Shown: piece after piece, positions 11,855 through 23,559 of the stretch
Numbering within the stretch: the first letter of the stretch is position 1
Layout of the letters: each line of letters opens with the position of its first letter
Assembly (NCBI GenBank): GCA_964016985.1
Contig: OZ024828.1
Location: forward strand, 4,985,701 to 5,049,700
Origin: Anodontia alba
Taxonomy: Eukaryota; Mollusca; Bivalvia; Lucinida; Lucinidae
DNA: 64,000 nucleotides
Direction of reading: 5' to 3'
Program-made: the position numbers and the translations under genes
Notes under the pieces: generated by a model
The model's input: only the letters and a program-made list of their open reading frames with translations
What the model was told of the DNA's origin: nothing
Databases searched by the model: none

Positions 11855-12014
11855 AAGCAGTTCTCGCATTAACAGTTTGGAGGGGGTGGGGGGTATGAAA
11901 GATAATCAGGGGTTAAGGTATTGCACATTTTGTAAAACAGTATCGGTTTATGAGTTATTCTTCATTTTTCGAGGGTCCCCCAACCAATCTCATTGTAAAT
12001 GTTATGAATCGATA

Positions 12015-12200
12015 AAAGTTAAGTAGCACCAATGGCTATTGTATTTGCTTCTGTTTGCATTTTTTCGAGTTCCTGTTTTTCATACCCGCTGCAGTTATCA
12101 CAAATAACGTCCGTGTATTCTAAAATTGGTCGTATGAATGTTGTAAAAATTATTTCTAAAGATTTCCTGTCAATTTCATATTTTAATCTATGCATAATAT
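12015..12200 (-). pseudogene. LINE RT C-terminal fragment
   Basis: The minus strand encodes RLKYEIDRKSLEIIFTTFIR followed by PILEYTDVICDNCSGYEKQE and LEKMQTEA. This pattern is typical of the thumb/C-terminal region of jockey- or CR1-like non-LTR RTs. Only about 60 residues survive, and the open frame beyond 12200 is an unrelated palindromic repeat. Confidence 0.65.
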
Positions 12201-12559
12201 TAATTCTACGCGTAAGCCACTGAGTGTCTACTACATGTCTGCGAAAAACAAAGGCTCTGGCGACATCCACTTCAATGTCTTACGCACAAAAGTATGCTAT
12301 TTCCAATGATAAAAGTACCGCTTATAAACAAAAGAAAAAATATGCATTTTGAATATACCTTTATTTTAGTCATGCTTTCCCGGCAACAGTCAGAAAATCG
12401 CCAAACTATTTTTGGGTGGCATTTTTAACATTGCAGTCTCAATGGACGCCATTTTGTTATTTTCGAATTACCCGGTACGTGACGTACGTGACGTTGGCCT
12501 TATACGCTGATGATACGTGGACATTGATGTAATTCAAAGTTCTACTTGGAAACATAAGT

Positions 12560-12612
12560 ATAACAGTAGTATAGGGCGGCACTCTGGGTACAAGTGCCGC
12601 CCTATACTACTT
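12560..12612. repeat. GTAGTATAGGGCGGCACT palindrome
   Basis: AGTAGTATAGGGCGGCACT faces AGTGCCGCCCTATACTACT. Short relatives lie at 30603-30640 and 38955-38979. Confidence 0.75.
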
Positions 12613-12627
12613 ATAACAATACAAGCA

Positions 12628-12870
12628 AATGAGCCGGTCACACGAAAGGGGGAGCTTTATGGGTTTTCCGGTTTGTGGTTCTTCAAATGCGCAATCTCCC
12701 TATTTGGGCTGCAGACATGCATTTTTGCCTGAAGCTTCCTCAATGTCTCTACTACATGTCTGCGAACAATAAAGGCTCTGATGAGACTGCGCTTGTACGC
12801 AGTCTCGCCTGAGCCTTTGCTGGACGCCCATGTGATAAGTACCCTTTTCTCATGTACTGGCTCAAATATA
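12628..12870 (+). repeat. Dispersed repeat H (paired with 55085)
   Basis: Starts GAGCCGGTCACACGAAAGGG and ends AAGTACCCTTTTCTCATGTA with CTGGCTCAA; ends are weakly inverted. Matches 55085-55308 in order. Confidence 0.65.
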
Positions 12871-13404
12871 GAATTTTTTAATTGTAGATACAACGTCTAG
12901 TTTATATAAATTACCACTCTGAATCGGACTATAGTGTTAGCCAAAATTACTTCACCTCAACTGTAACTTTTTCGAACTCGCCAAGTTTTACTTCTGCACA
13001 TATGATACCTTTTATGGTACTTTTATCGTGACGAGACTCGTTACTGTAACGTCTTCTCGCTCGAAATTACCTGGAACGCAAAAAAGGCGATACCGTTAAA
13101 CACGTAATTACTCCAGATAAAGGAGGATTTAGGTCAAAATGTATCAATACTTTTTTATTTCGACATGAAATAATGTGCAACAAGTATTCAATAGAATCGC
13201 CTCGCGATGGCAAATTTATAATGGGCACCACAAAATTAACGCGGAGATAAAAATAAGATTTTCCTGGATAACCGACTTATCTGGAGATACGCATTTAGCA
13301 CTTAAAATGAAAGTTTTTGCGGCCACATGTGCATTTTAAACATTTTCCACTATTGGTTACATGCATGATTACTGGTGTGCAACTCATAAAACAGAAGATG
13401 CACT

Positions 13405-13628
13405 TTCAGGGGAGGAAACTATGTCAAAATTGTTTGCCCCCTTTAGAAAAGGGGTCTACTCTAAAATTAAAGAATTTGCTCCCCATGGGAGCAAATTCTT
13501 TTCTTTTAGAGTAGACCATTTCCAAAGTGAATTGATGTATAGCAATGCAAAAAAGGAAGTCAGAAAAATTATCTCCCAGGTAAAAAATGGCGAAAAATCT
13601 GCCAGTTGTACCCGGTCCCTTTAAGAAA
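13405..13628. mobile_element. Family F palindromic MITE
   Basis: Centre AGAATTTGCTCCCCATGGGA continuing to GCAAATTCTTT; outer arms GGGTCTACTCTAAAATTAAA and TTTTAGAGTAGACC. The right part matches 20340-20455 (CAGTTGTAYCYRGTCC...TTTAAG). Confidence 0.65.
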
Positions 13629-14389
13629 GCAAAATGGAGGAATCACAATGATATGTATGATGAATTTTACATAACCGATGCATATCAGCAATAGCAAGCA
13701 CACGCCAACTTAAAATTACGGAACGAATCGTGAAATCTGCCATTAGGGTCTTCGTTTATCTATTAGTGTCACGAAATAATGCCGTTTAATTTAGACACAG
13801 AAATCTGCAAACTCAATCGGAATATTTCGTACTTTATGAAGAACATGGAACTCATTTCCGTAGCGCAAGTGAAATTTGTCGCCGAAACGAAATTACTGCT
13901 ATTTTCATGGCGTCGATAGTGTTTGAAGAGGTGATCTATTTTTGTTGATTTCTTCAAGACATCTTTTGCCACGAGGAAAAGAATTACAGAAACACTTATG
14001 GCAAGACAAAACATCTGTCTTTATCAGATAATAAAAGCCAAAACCATTTCTTAATTTTCTTCAGTTCTTATTTCTCCCTAATTTGATATTAAAGCGGCCC
14101 TAAGCTGAGATACGCATTAAAGATTCATGATCTCTAATAAACCACCGTTAACGATTTGAGCGGGGACAACAGAAAATCTGCAAACTGAACATGCGAAAAT
14201 CACCGTCCAGACCATCCTCGCGCATCTATGAAGTCTTTTCAGGATCATTTATGTCTGTACACATAATATTTAAAGTGTGCCAGTTTGTTTAACACTGAGG
14301 CTGTGTAAGACAGAGTACTGCGCAAGAATATGTGGGGTTTCACTGTTCGCTTTTGGTCTTCCTGCGCTTCAGCTGAAAAGATCCGAAAT
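13629..14389. other. No gene recognised
   Basis: No motif and no palindrome of the known families. Confidence 0.55.
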
Positions 14390-14600
14390 ATGGGAAAACG
14401 CACCTTCGGATACGTGCGTTCAGCGAAGACTGATCAGCCTGCGCATCCGCGCAGTCGATGTGCAGTCTGAGCAGAATCGTCGCTGTCCACCTGAAGGAAC
14501 CGAGTATCTTTGGTTATCCATTGTTTGTCAAGTGAAGACTGATCAGACTGCGTGGATGGACAGGCTGATCTGCGTATTCGCTGGGCGTAAAAGCCCGAAA
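14390..14600. repeat. Family G (GAAGACTGATCAG) palindromic repeat
   Basis: GTTCAGCGAAGACTGATCAG, CAGTCTGAGCAGAATCGTCG, AGTGAAGACTGATCAGACTG and GATCTGCGTATTCGCTGGGC recur in alternating orientation, forming two consecutive hairpins. Confidence 0.6.
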
Positions 14601-15139
14601 GTGTTATTTTCCCACTTTGTGAATCATTTATCCAGTCTGCAGTGGATGCGGTTTCTTTTTCAATACTATGTAAAAGCCGTGCTATGATTGGCTGACGGCA
14701 ACTTTCACTGAATGCTGATAGGACAAGATTCTTGTGGGTTGCACATGGTTTGCTGAAGCATGACGTAGCCACGTGCTTCTATTCGGGTATTCTACGGGTA
14801 TGTAGCACGGTATCGTATGTAATTTTACGGCATTCAAGCGTCAAGCTAAGTGAACATCGGATGGTGAGTTAAGTGAAATAAAGAGAGAAACAGCAAGACA
14901 TCTATTTTATATTTGACAGTGTTACTTTTAACTCAACTGTTCTCACTCGCAAACACCTGTGCAATTACAAGGAGACATATAAGTGAGGTGTGTATTTTTT
15001 TTTCTAAAATGTTGATTAATCTTTAATCAAACTTTGTATGTTGCCGCATTCTATTTAGAGCGTAATATAGATGCACAATACATAAACTGTTGCTTGTATT
15101 TTTGATTATTTGTTCATTAATTGTTACCGCTCTCTGAAC

Positions 15140-15440
15140 TAATTCGGCAGACGACAAACTGATGATATTTTCTTATTTTTACCAGACAGCAGGAGTTGAC
15201 ATTTTATGCAAATTGTCTTCATTGTAGAAAATTTGCTTTAAATACCAAAACTCGTTTTCTCGGGGAAAACAGGTTTTGAATATTTTCTTATTTTTCCCAG
15301 ACAGCAGGAGTTGACATTTCATGCAAATTGCCTTCATTGTAGACAATTTGCTTTAAATGTCAAAACCTGTTTTCTCGGAGAAAAAGGAAAAATAGTTTAA
15401 TACGTCGTCTGCTGAAAATTTTACCCGGCATGTTAAGCGT
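15140..15440. mobile_element. Family D palindromic element with internal duplication
   Basis: Ends with GGCAGACGACA on the left and CGTCGTCTGCTGAAA then TTTACCCGGCATGTTAAGCG on the right. A ~112 bp internal block (CCAGACAGCAGGAGTTGACA) occurs twice, the second copy less diverged from the right arm. Confidence 0.7.
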
Positions 15441-15520
15441 TTACACAGATGACTAGTATTTCGTTAATTTTTCATCTAAGGACATTATCTTTTTTGTCAG
15501 TTATGCATTTGTATTTATTC

Positions 15521-15526
<6 letters not shown>

Positions 15527-15566
<40 letters not shown>

Positions 15567-15570
15567 TTAA
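15527..15570. repeat. (TTTA)n microsatellite
   Basis: About ten TTTA units. Similar tracts lie at 16245-16301 and 59745-59779. Confidence 0.92.
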
Positions 15571-15632
15571 AGTTTATATGAACTATATAGCTTCATTAAT
15601 ATTGGTAAGTTTGTAACGAAACAGATTCTATG

Positions 15633-16030
15633 CATCACGAAATGTTGACCCCCTTAAACCCCACTTTTATATAGTAAAACTGGGGTTTACAGGGGTATAC
15701 ATTATTTTTCTTATTTTTGCTCAATACATGAATTGTTGGTGCTCGTTAGAACCGCCTCGCCGAGGCGGTTCTAACGAGTACCTACAATCTATGTTTTGAG
15801 CAAAAATATGAAAAATATAAGATTTTTTTATCTGAAAATTTTCATTTTTTTTGGTGGTAAAATTCTCAATGTATTTGAATAGGCGTGTTTTCGTAATGGT
15901 AAATAACGAGTACCTACAATCTATGTTTTGAGCAAAAATATGAAAAATATAAGATTTTTTTATCTGAAAATTTTCATTTTTTTTGGTGGTAAAATTCTCA
16001 ATGTATTTGAATAGGCGTGTTTTCGTAATG
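15633..16030 (+). mobile_element. Family A element with duplicated right half
   Basis: X-to-Y orientation. The left end lacks about 14 bases after CATCACGAA. The right half is tandemly duplicated with a 132-bp period, with both units ending TGTTTTCGTAATG at 15898 and 16030. The two units look identical, so the duplication is recent. Confidence 0.85.
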
Positions 16031-16244
16031 GTAAATGACACCATATGTATTTATTGTTTATTCCTTTAATAATGTATAAATTGTAAATCATACCCTGTAC
16101 TGAAAACTGCGGAACGGAAAGTATTTAATGAATATGCCTCCATATTTATTTATTTTAATAATTTTAATAATGCATATGCATTATATAGTTTAGTTCAATA
16201 TTATTGGTAAGTTTGTACCGAAAAGTATTCAGTGTAAATGTCTC

Positions 16245-16265
16245 CATATTTATTTATTTATCTAT

Positions 16266-16301
<36 letters not shown>
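16245..16301. repeat. (TTTA)n microsatellite
   Basis: About fourteen TTTA units with one TCTA. Confidence 0.92.
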
Positions 16302-16304
<3 letters not shown>

Positions 16305-16607
16305 GCTTAGCGTTTAATGTTGTTCCTCTTAAAAAATCGCAAATTATGTTTGTCTCGATATCTAGTCTTGGCAATGCCATCAATGTTTCCCAATGAGGCA
16401 TCTTAAGTTGTATGTAGAGTGCATTATATGACATATAAACGACATAGTTTGGTACGTGTTATAAAAAATATATATTATTTAATACTAAAAATTGTTCATG
16501 TACTATTTATACATCCCTTAAGGCGATCAGCAAAATTTTTAGCTGATGATATTCAAACAGTGTTACCCGTATAGAAATTAGCGAGACTTGGTATTTCACA
16601 TGAATTA

Positions 16608-16715
16608 TTTGCTAGGCAGACGATTCACATGAAATGGCACGCCTTGTTTTCTATTAAAAATAAAATAAAAAATAAAGTCAAATTGTCGTCTGTTTCAGTT
16701 TTGATTAGCACGTTA
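16608..16715. mobile_element. Family D-like palindrome, diverged
   Basis: GGCAGACGATTCACATGAAA and TTGTCGTCTGTTTCAG ends with AAAATAAA-rich middle. Confidence 0.55.
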
Positions 16716-16758
16716 AAGGTTAACTCATTAATGTTTAGAGTCCCAAATCTGTAATTTT

Positions 16759-16848
16759 GCAAACAGTACAGTTCCAGATCAGACGAAGTAATAAAAAAAA
16801 TAATAATAATAATAAAACATGACGTCTGATCAGGCTCTGTGGTGCTCG
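16759..16848. repeat. Family C hairpin with (TAA)n in the loop
   Basis: GCAAACAGTACAGTTCCAGA and GACGTCTGATCAGGCTCTG flank an A-rich (TAA)n insert. Confidence 0.6.
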
Positions 16849-16987
16849 CAATGACAAGATCATTTAGCAGTTTAGAGCACTGGATTAAAGCAATTAAAAC
16901 ATTTTCTTTGTATTAAACACCAATTTAAAGCATGCGCAAAATCAGTCTACTTCACATGTCTGGTCAACACCAGGTTAATTATTCAAA

Positions 16988-17177
16988 TACAGTTAACTCT
17001 CGTTATCTCAAACACTGATAACTCGTACTAATGCCTATTTCAAACGAAATAAAAGGCACTTTTGGTTTAGTAAATTATGTATGCCTTATATTTATAATCA
17101 CTCTATCTCAAACATCTCTTATCGCAGACCAAACTATTCTGGTCCCTTGAAATTTGAGATAATGAGAGTTGACTATA
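16988..17177. mobile_element. Pogo/Tigger-like MITE, short form
   Basis: TACAGTTAACTCTCGTTATC and GATAATGAGAGTTGACTATA ends; the interior differs from the other two. Confidence 0.65.
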
Positions 17178-17248
17178 TGTGGAAAGAATACCAGGAAACA
17201 TGCCGTTAATTAGCAGAATTAAACCCAAAAGCGCTACGCAAAATTGTA

Positions 17249-17572
17249 GCAGACGAAACTCTACTTTTTATTATTATCAATATTTTCACAGAAAATAAAG
17301 TTTGACATTTCATGTGAATCGTCTGCTAAATAAACCTTATTTTCTCTGAAATAAAATACGTAAACAAGTCAAAATGTCGTCTGCTGCAGTTGTGATTAAT
17401 GCTTTTATTACGCAGACGAAACTCTACTTTTTATTATTATTAATATTTTCAGAGTAAATAAGTTTTGACATTTCATGTGAATCGTCTGCTAGGCAAACCT
17501 TATTTCCTCTGAAAAAAAAATACATAAAAAATCAAAATGTCGTCTGCTGCAGTTATGATTAACGCTTTTATG
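17249..17572. mobile_element. Two tandem family D-like palindromes
   Basis: Units start GCAGACGAAACTCTACTTTT at 17249 and 17412 (163-bp period). Each ends AATGTCGTCTGCTGCAGTT followed by TGATTAA and a GCTTTTAT block. Confidence 0.7.
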
Positions 17573-17798
17573 ATTAAATCAGATATAATTGTGTACATTT
17601 GAAATGTCACAATGCATTACAAAACTGATTTCAAAAAGAAAAACCGCAAACAGATGGAAGTATTTAAATTATTTAATCTACAAAAAGAAAAATGAAAGCT
17701 GTAAAGTTAAAATGCATTATATATATGACAAGGTGTTAGAACACGGAACTTATCGCATAAGCGGGAGATTTTATTGTTGCAGTTATAGTTATTTGCTC

Positions 17799-17840
17799 AG
17801 TACCGAATCAAATTTAACCCTCAAAGCCCAAATCTCAACT
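17799..17840 (+). repeat. Left member of 42-bp direct repeat (candidate target duplication)
   Basis: AGTACCGAATCAAATTTAAC...ATCTCAACT; the partner lies at 18118-18159 with one mismatch (C/G). Confidence 0.85.
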
Positions 17841-18117
17841 CATTACGAAAACATGCCTATTCAAATATTCTGAAAATTTTACCATCAAAAAATAAAAAAA
17901 TCATATAAAAATTCTGATATTTTTCACGTTTCTGCTCAAAACATAGATTGTGGGTACTCGTTAGAACCGCCTCGACGAGGCGGTTCTAACGAGTACACAC
18001 AATCTATGTTTTTGAGCAGAAATAAGAAAAATAATGTATACCCCTGTAAACCCCAGTTTTACTATATAAAAGTGGGGTTTAAGGGGGTCAAAATTATATA
18101 GGTATGTTTTCGTGATG
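17841..18117 (-). mobile_element. Family A element exactly flanked by a 42-bp direct repeat
   Basis: Y-to-X orientation, intact. The 42 bases before it (17799-17840) recur immediately after it (18118-18159) with one mismatch, so the element ends coincide exactly with the repeat ends. Confidence 0.88.
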
Positions 18118-18159
18118 AGTACCGAATCAAATTTAACCCTCAAAGCGCAAATCTCAACT
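18118..18159 (+). repeat. Right member of 42-bp direct repeat (candidate target duplication)
   Basis: Partner of 17799-17840. It starts at the base after the family A terminal ATG. Confidence 0.85.
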
Positions 18160-18391
18160 GCAACAGATGGCATTTTGAAATATTATTATTATTATTATTA
18201 TTATTTTCAATGAAACTTAGTCTTGACATTTCATCTGCCGTTGCATCGACGTTAATGCGACGTCGCATAACCGTCATTTGCCCGCTGGGAGGCGCTTCAT
18301 TATGGAAAGTAACAGCGGACAACGCATCCTCAGATCTGACTGCGCAGATAGTCACAGGTCTATCTGACCCCTCGCTGCTCGCATAATAATC

Positions 18392-18615
18392 CTGGGCCCA
18401 GTTGTTCAAAGCGTCGTTAGCTTAACGAGCTCGTTAAGGGTTATTTCGATAACTGTTTTAGCAGTTTTCTGATATTTATTTGTGAAAAAATGTGAGTAGT
18501 TTTTGCTACTTACATTTTTTCAGCAAAAATTTTCAGAATATTTGAGTATCACTCGATGTAAATTTTAACGAATCGTTAACTAACGATATCGTTAGCTTTG
18601 AACAACTGGGCCCAG
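18392..18615. mobile_element. MITE with 21-bp perfect terminal inverted repeats
   Basis: CTGGGCCCAGTTGTTCAAAG at left, exact complement at right; inner CGTTAGC/GCTAACG and AACGAGCTCGTT. Confidence 0.78.
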
Positions 18616-18830
18616 AACATTTATGCTGTTAATTTTAACAATTCAGAGACTATTGCAAATGTAAGTTACTGTTTCAACAGAGTTTTGCTCCTTTGTACAA
18701 TTTCTAATTTCGTTTTCAAGGGAACTGTTTTTTCCGCCACTTTCCACAAGGGAGACAACTTTTATGATTTCGTATTTAGTTTAAGCATATTTTATTTGTA
18801 TAAATACAGAATCAATACATATCAACATGA

Positions 18831-19184
18831 CCATATGGACCAGCGCATGACAAAACAAACAACCCAGTCAGCATTTTACGTAAATCTATATCGGGCCGTC
18901 ATCGGCCCGTCAGGGTAGCTGACGGGCCGATGACGGCCCGATGTAGATTTACGTAGAATGCTAGCTGGGAAAATACCATGTGCGCCCGGCGAAGATTCTA
19001 TTCAGCCTGGGCATTCGCCCAGTCTGATCAGAGTCTTCGCTGTCCGCATGAAGAAAGCTTGGATCCTTAGCTACCCATTGAGCGCACAGCGAAGACTCTG
19101 ATCAGATTGGGCGGATGCCCAGGCTGATCTGAGTCTTCGCTGGGCGCACATGCCATTTTGTAGGTTTTGTCATGCGCTGGCTCA
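18831..19184. mobile_element. Family G element with long terminal inverted repeats, hosting a family B hairpin
   Basis: CAGCGCATGACAAAACAAAC at left and TTTTGTCATGCGCTGGCTCA at right; inner arms CCATGTGCGCCC...GGGCGCACATGCC. Two internal hairpins around GGGCATTCGCCC and GGGCGGATGCCC. Confidence 0.75.
18863..18969. mobile_element. Family B 107-bp hairpin nested in a family G element
   Basis: Same sequence as 11748-11854 apart from one or two bases. It interrupts the left terminal repeat of 18831-19184. Confidence 0.88.
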
Positions 19185-19473
19185 TATTTCAAATGGGAGT
19201 CAAATGGGATGATTTCCTGTTTGCTTTCCTGCACATAAGGTCTCTTCGGAAAAGTAATCTACTCGAAAATGGAAATTATTTGACCCTTTTCCCATGATTT
19301 AACTTCGTGGTTCCCATTATGTACCAACAACATATTAGAAGGACCACATCAGCTCTAAGAGACTCGTGAGTTTGGATTTACGGCTGTTTGCTTATTTTGC
19401 TTGTATTGAATAACTTTAACTTTTGTGATTTTCTGCATATTTATATTTACAAATTTAAAGTCTTCCAGAGTGA

Positions 19474-19750
19474 CATCACGAAAACATGCCTATATAGTTT
19501 TTACCCCCTTAAACCCAGTTTTATACAGTAAAACTGGGGTTTACAGGGGTATACATTAATTTTCTTATTTCTTCTCAGAAACATAATTGTGGGTACTCGT
19601 TCGAACCGCCTCGCAGAGGCGGTTCAAACAAGTACCCACAATCCATGTGTTGAGCAGAAATGTGAAAACTACAAGAATTTTTCATCTGAAAGTTTTCATT
19701 TTTTGATGGGAAAATTCTCAATATATTTGAATAGGTGTGTTTTCGTAGTG
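19474..19750 (+). mobile_element. Family A element with altered palindrome arms
   Basis: X-to-Y orientation. The base before GAACC differs from consensus in both arms (left TTCGAACC; right arm read in reverse TTTGAACC). Terminal GTG replaces ATG. Confidence 0.85.
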
Positions 19751-20227
19751 TTACACATTAAAACAATGTAACCATCCATGATATGTCTATATACATCTAT
19801 GGGTATATTCATACAAAGTATTATCTGCAAACATATATTAAATTTGTACATTTTAGTGAAAACGAAATGCACGGAAAGCTCAGCCTTAAAACAAAGATTT
19901 TTATCACTTCTTTTTAACTAATGGTTGCTTATTACAATACAGGACAAGATTTTACTAAAACGTGTTGAAAGCATTCATTTGGAACGTTATATTACGTAAT
20001 GTAAGAATAGACATGGACTGATTTGGAAAAGTAAAATGCTTAAGAAGAACAGTACATTTACTTCCATTGATGTATGAAACGGGCTTACCTTTTGAATCTA
20101 GGTGGGCTTATCATCATTTTTTTTTTCGCAGATTTATTTGAGCACATTTACAAATGAAACATTTACACGTCTGTCATCCCTACTTTAGTTTATATTTGTT
20201 TGTTTGTATTGTAAAGGGAATCGATAC
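19751..20227. other. No gene or repeat recognised
   Basis: AT-rich unique-looking sequence. Confidence 0.55.
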
Positions 20228-20460
20228 GCTTACAGGGGAGGCAACTCTGTGAAATTATTTTTGACTCCTTTCTGAAAACGGGCCTAATCTTAAAGGAAAG
20301 AATTTGCTCCCGTGGGAGCAAATTCTTTCCATTTGGATTCGACCGTTTTCAGAAGGGAACTGGTGAACAGGAAAGCAAACAGGAAGTCACAAAAGTTGTC
20401 CCCCTTTTTAATAATGGCAGAGAATGTACCAGTTGTATCTAGTCCGTTTAAGGGGACTGG
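20228..20460. mobile_element. Family F palindromic MITE
   Basis: GAATTTGCTCCCGTGGGAGC centre with GAAAACGG/CCGTTTTC outer arms. Right end ACCAGTTGTATCTAGTCCGT. Confidence 0.65.
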
Positions 20461-20624
20461 ATAAACGTGTAATATTTTTATGTCATTTTGGAAAGGGCTC
20501 AAATTTTATCAGACAGGAATTTGCCTGCCTAGTATTTAAAACCTTTAAAAACATGGGGCTATTCTTATACAGAATTAGCTCCAGAGCAAAGATTGACCTT
20601 TAAGAATAACCCTAAATGAGAAAC

Positions 20625-20897
20625 ATAACGAAAACACGCCTATAGAATTTGACCCCCTTAAACCCCACTTTTCTATAGTAAAACTGGGGTTTACAGGGGT
20701 ATACATTATTTTTCTTATTTCTGCTCAAAACATAGACTGTGGGTATTCGTTAGAACCGCCTCGAGGCTGTTCTAACGAGTACCCACAATCTATGTTTCGA
20801 GCAGAAATATGAAAAATATCAGATTTTTTTATCTGAAAATCTCCATTTTTTGGTGATAAAATTTTCAGTATATTTGAATAGGCATGTTTTTGTTATG
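20625..20897 (+). mobile_element. Family A snap-back element
   Basis: X-to-Y orientation. Small deletion at the palindrome centre (GCCTCGAGGC). Confidence 0.85.
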
Positions 20898-21246
20898 GAA
20901 GGAAAATATTACCGTATCAGATATTTTTATATTCCCCAACCGACGGGTGCAGAACGTTGGCTTCGGCGTTGACGTTAATGTCGGCGTTGGCGTGACACTT
21001 TCTTGTCTACACAATATCTTGTGAACCAGTGGTTGGATTCCTACCAAGTTTTCATGAATATATAATTTGATCATAACAAAGAACTGATTAGATTTTGGTG
21101 ATCCTGACCTAATTTTCAAGGTCACAGCTGTAGAAAAACTGAAAATTCACGGTATGGGGACATCTGTTTGCTCTGAAAATATCGTTTCTAGTTTTAGTCA
21201 TTCTCTTTTAAATATCGCTTGAGCCGAGGCACAGCATTTCTTACAC

Positions 21247-21536
21247 CATTACGAAAACACGCTTATTCAAATATATAGAAAATTTCACCTCGAAAAACAA
21301 AAAAAAAAAAAAAAAAAATTCGGATAGAAATTTTGATACTTTTCATATTTCTGCTCAAAACATAGATTGTGGGTACTCGTTAGAACCACCCCAGCGAGGC
21401 GGTTCTAACGAGTACCCAAAATCTATGTTTTCGAGCAAAATTAAGGGAATTAATGTATAACCTTGTAAACCCCAGTTTTACTTTATAAAAGTGGGGTTTA
21501 AAGGGGTCGAAATTATATTGGCATGTTTTCGTGATG
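21247..21536 (-). mobile_element. Family A snap-back element
   Basis: Y-to-X orientation. Contains an expanded A-run near 21298-21317. One arm is mutated (ACCACCCCAGCG). Confidence 0.85.
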
Positions 21537-21712
21537 AGAGGGCATGTGCTCCCAGCGAAGGCTAATCAGAGTCTAGGTTGTCCACCTGAAATGAAAACGC
21601 TTTATGTATGTCCTTGGCTACCCACAGAGTGCCCTGCGATGACTCTGATCAGATTGTGTTTGCGCAGGCTGACCTGAGTCTTCGCTGGTCGTACATGCAA
21701 TCTTGTGGAAAA
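21536..21712. repeat. Family G-like repeat
   Basis: GGGCATGTGCTCCCAGCGAA ... GACTCTGATCAGATTG and GAGTCTTCGCTGGTCGTACA; arms partly degraded. Confidence 0.55.
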
Positions 21713-22197
21713 TGCTGTTGCTCGACTGTCTTACTTTTATATTACAATGGCCAACAATACGTATTGACCTATAATGTTGCAAACCTGAAAAGAATGATTT
21801 ATTAAGACAACGTCGCCAGCGATTTTTGTGGAACCGATGCAAAGTTGAACGCTTTTAAATGAAATGTAGATAGTTTTGTTATAATTCATCATTTTCTCAT
21901 GTGAGTTCTTATATGAAGTACATAAATGGGTTTTATAATACCATTTATTTACGGTAATCTTTTAATATATTACTGAACCGATACGGTTTTGGGTTTTACG
22001 AATTAAATACATTAAAACGTCGTATTTTTATCATGACTGTTTACTTAGGCTTTTAGACATCTATAATAATTGAGCAGCATCTCTCGAAATCGGGGCTTAG
22101 CGCATGTGCAAACAGCTACGGAGCACACCAGCGTGAGCATCAGTACAGAGTGATTATGCTTTTCGTTTTACGATAAAAACGTTACCGTATTCAATCT

Positions 22198-22285
22198 TCT
22201 TTAAGACGAAAAGCAAAAGGCCTAGATCAGCCTGCGCATTTGCGCAGGCTGATCAGGGCCTTTTGCTTTTCGTACATGCGCAAAA
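22198..22285. repeat. Short palindrome (GATCAGCCTGCGCA type)
   Basis: AGACGAAAAGCAAAAGGCCT and GGCCTTTTGCTTTTCGTACA arms around GATCAGCCTGCGCATTTGCG. Confidence 0.7.
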
Positions 22286-22747
22286 CCCGTTTTTGACTGA
22301 TCTGACATAATTATTGTATCTACGAATATTAGCGTAGCCTGTGAAATTGAGAAAATAAAAATATTACTTACTCTAGTCTTGTAGCACATGAATGAATATC
22401 AGTATACAGCCATGCAAAAATTAAGTGTCTCAAACTACACATATTAATATTAAACGCCGTGTATTTCCTTTAATTAAAACCTTTAGAACGGGACCTACCT
22501 GGGTGGTACCAAGTGCATTTGCATTACTGCAACTAAACGTCATTTTGGTGGAATACGAAGAGATGTCAATATATTTTGCGCCAACATTATCATTAAGTTT
22601 ACATGCATTTGGTTATAAAGTGCCGAATATTAATTGCAGCGTTTGCAAATTGAAAAGATTAATTCATGAAAATAATATGTTTTTTTTTTTTGTTGTTGTT
22701 GTTGTTGTTTTTGTTTTATTGTTATTATTTCTACTGGTATCTTCTCA

Positions 22748-22925
22748 CTTACCTTGAGAATGCCCTTCCGCTGATTCAAGAAGGGCTGTTGTCAGTTTCT
22801 GGCGAAAGAATTTGCACGATACTGGTCAACCGCTTAGAGGTCTAAGCCTGCCCAGTAAACTGACAGCGCTCGACATGACCCCATTGGGTTGCCTGGGCGT
22901 AAAACCTTTACACACACAAAAACCT
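22748..22925 (+). repeat. SINE-like 3' domain
   Basis: GCCCTTCCGCTGATTCAAGA ... AACCGCTTAGAGGTCTAAGCCTG ... GGGCGTAAAACC and an A-rich tail. Related copies at 49588 (+) and 58612 (-). No pol III boxes seen. Confidence 0.5.
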
Positions 22926-22971
22926 TGAGAATGAAAAAGTCTGAGTACAGAGCTATGATCAATATGGCGTA

Positions 22972-23330
22972 TACCGTATTCGACCTAATTACCGCACTGT
23001 GCGCTTAGGTTTTTCAAAATTACTGGGAACACTCCGATGTGATAAAATATGTACCTATACCTATTAAGGATACACTATAAAAAGATCAGAAAAGGACTTA
23101 TTTGATGATGATTATGCGATTTTTTTTTTCTGATTTTCTTTATAAAGGTATTTGTTGTGGGTACTCATTTGAATTGCATCGACAAGTCGATGCAATTCAA
23201 ATGAGAACCCATAACATATGCCTTTATAAAAAAAGTAAATAAAAAGTACACTGGCTGTAATAAGACTACGGAATTTCATGAGTGTGCGCTTATAGGGGTA
23301 TGTGCGGTAATTAGATCAAATACGGTATAT
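22972..23330. mobile_element. MITE with ATACCGTATTYGA ends and central palindrome
   Basis: ATACCGTATTCGACCTAATT (with ACCGCAC) at left and ACGGTAT reading inward at right, bordered by TA on both sides. The centre is CATTTGAATTGCATCGAC and its complement. The TA borders suggest a Tc1/mariner-like mover. Confidence 0.72.
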
Positions 23331-23559
23331 ATATGATTTATTAACGTCTCACCAAGTCTACAAATGTACAAGAATAAAACAAAAACAACAAAAAAAAAAA
23401 AAAAAAAAAACAACATTTTATATATCACATAACAATGTAAAGCTGCCGTTCAGATATAAACTATGAGAGTAGAAAAAAGATAAATCAAGCAATCAACATA
23501 CTTTAAATATATACATAAATATCAACAAGTTATAAGCTAGCTCTGCTCCGGCTGTACCA

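Noticed and set aside
18140..18409. Minus-strand 89-codon frame
   Set aside because: It spans the family A flank, a (TTA)n run and one end of the GGGCCCAGTTGTTC MITE.
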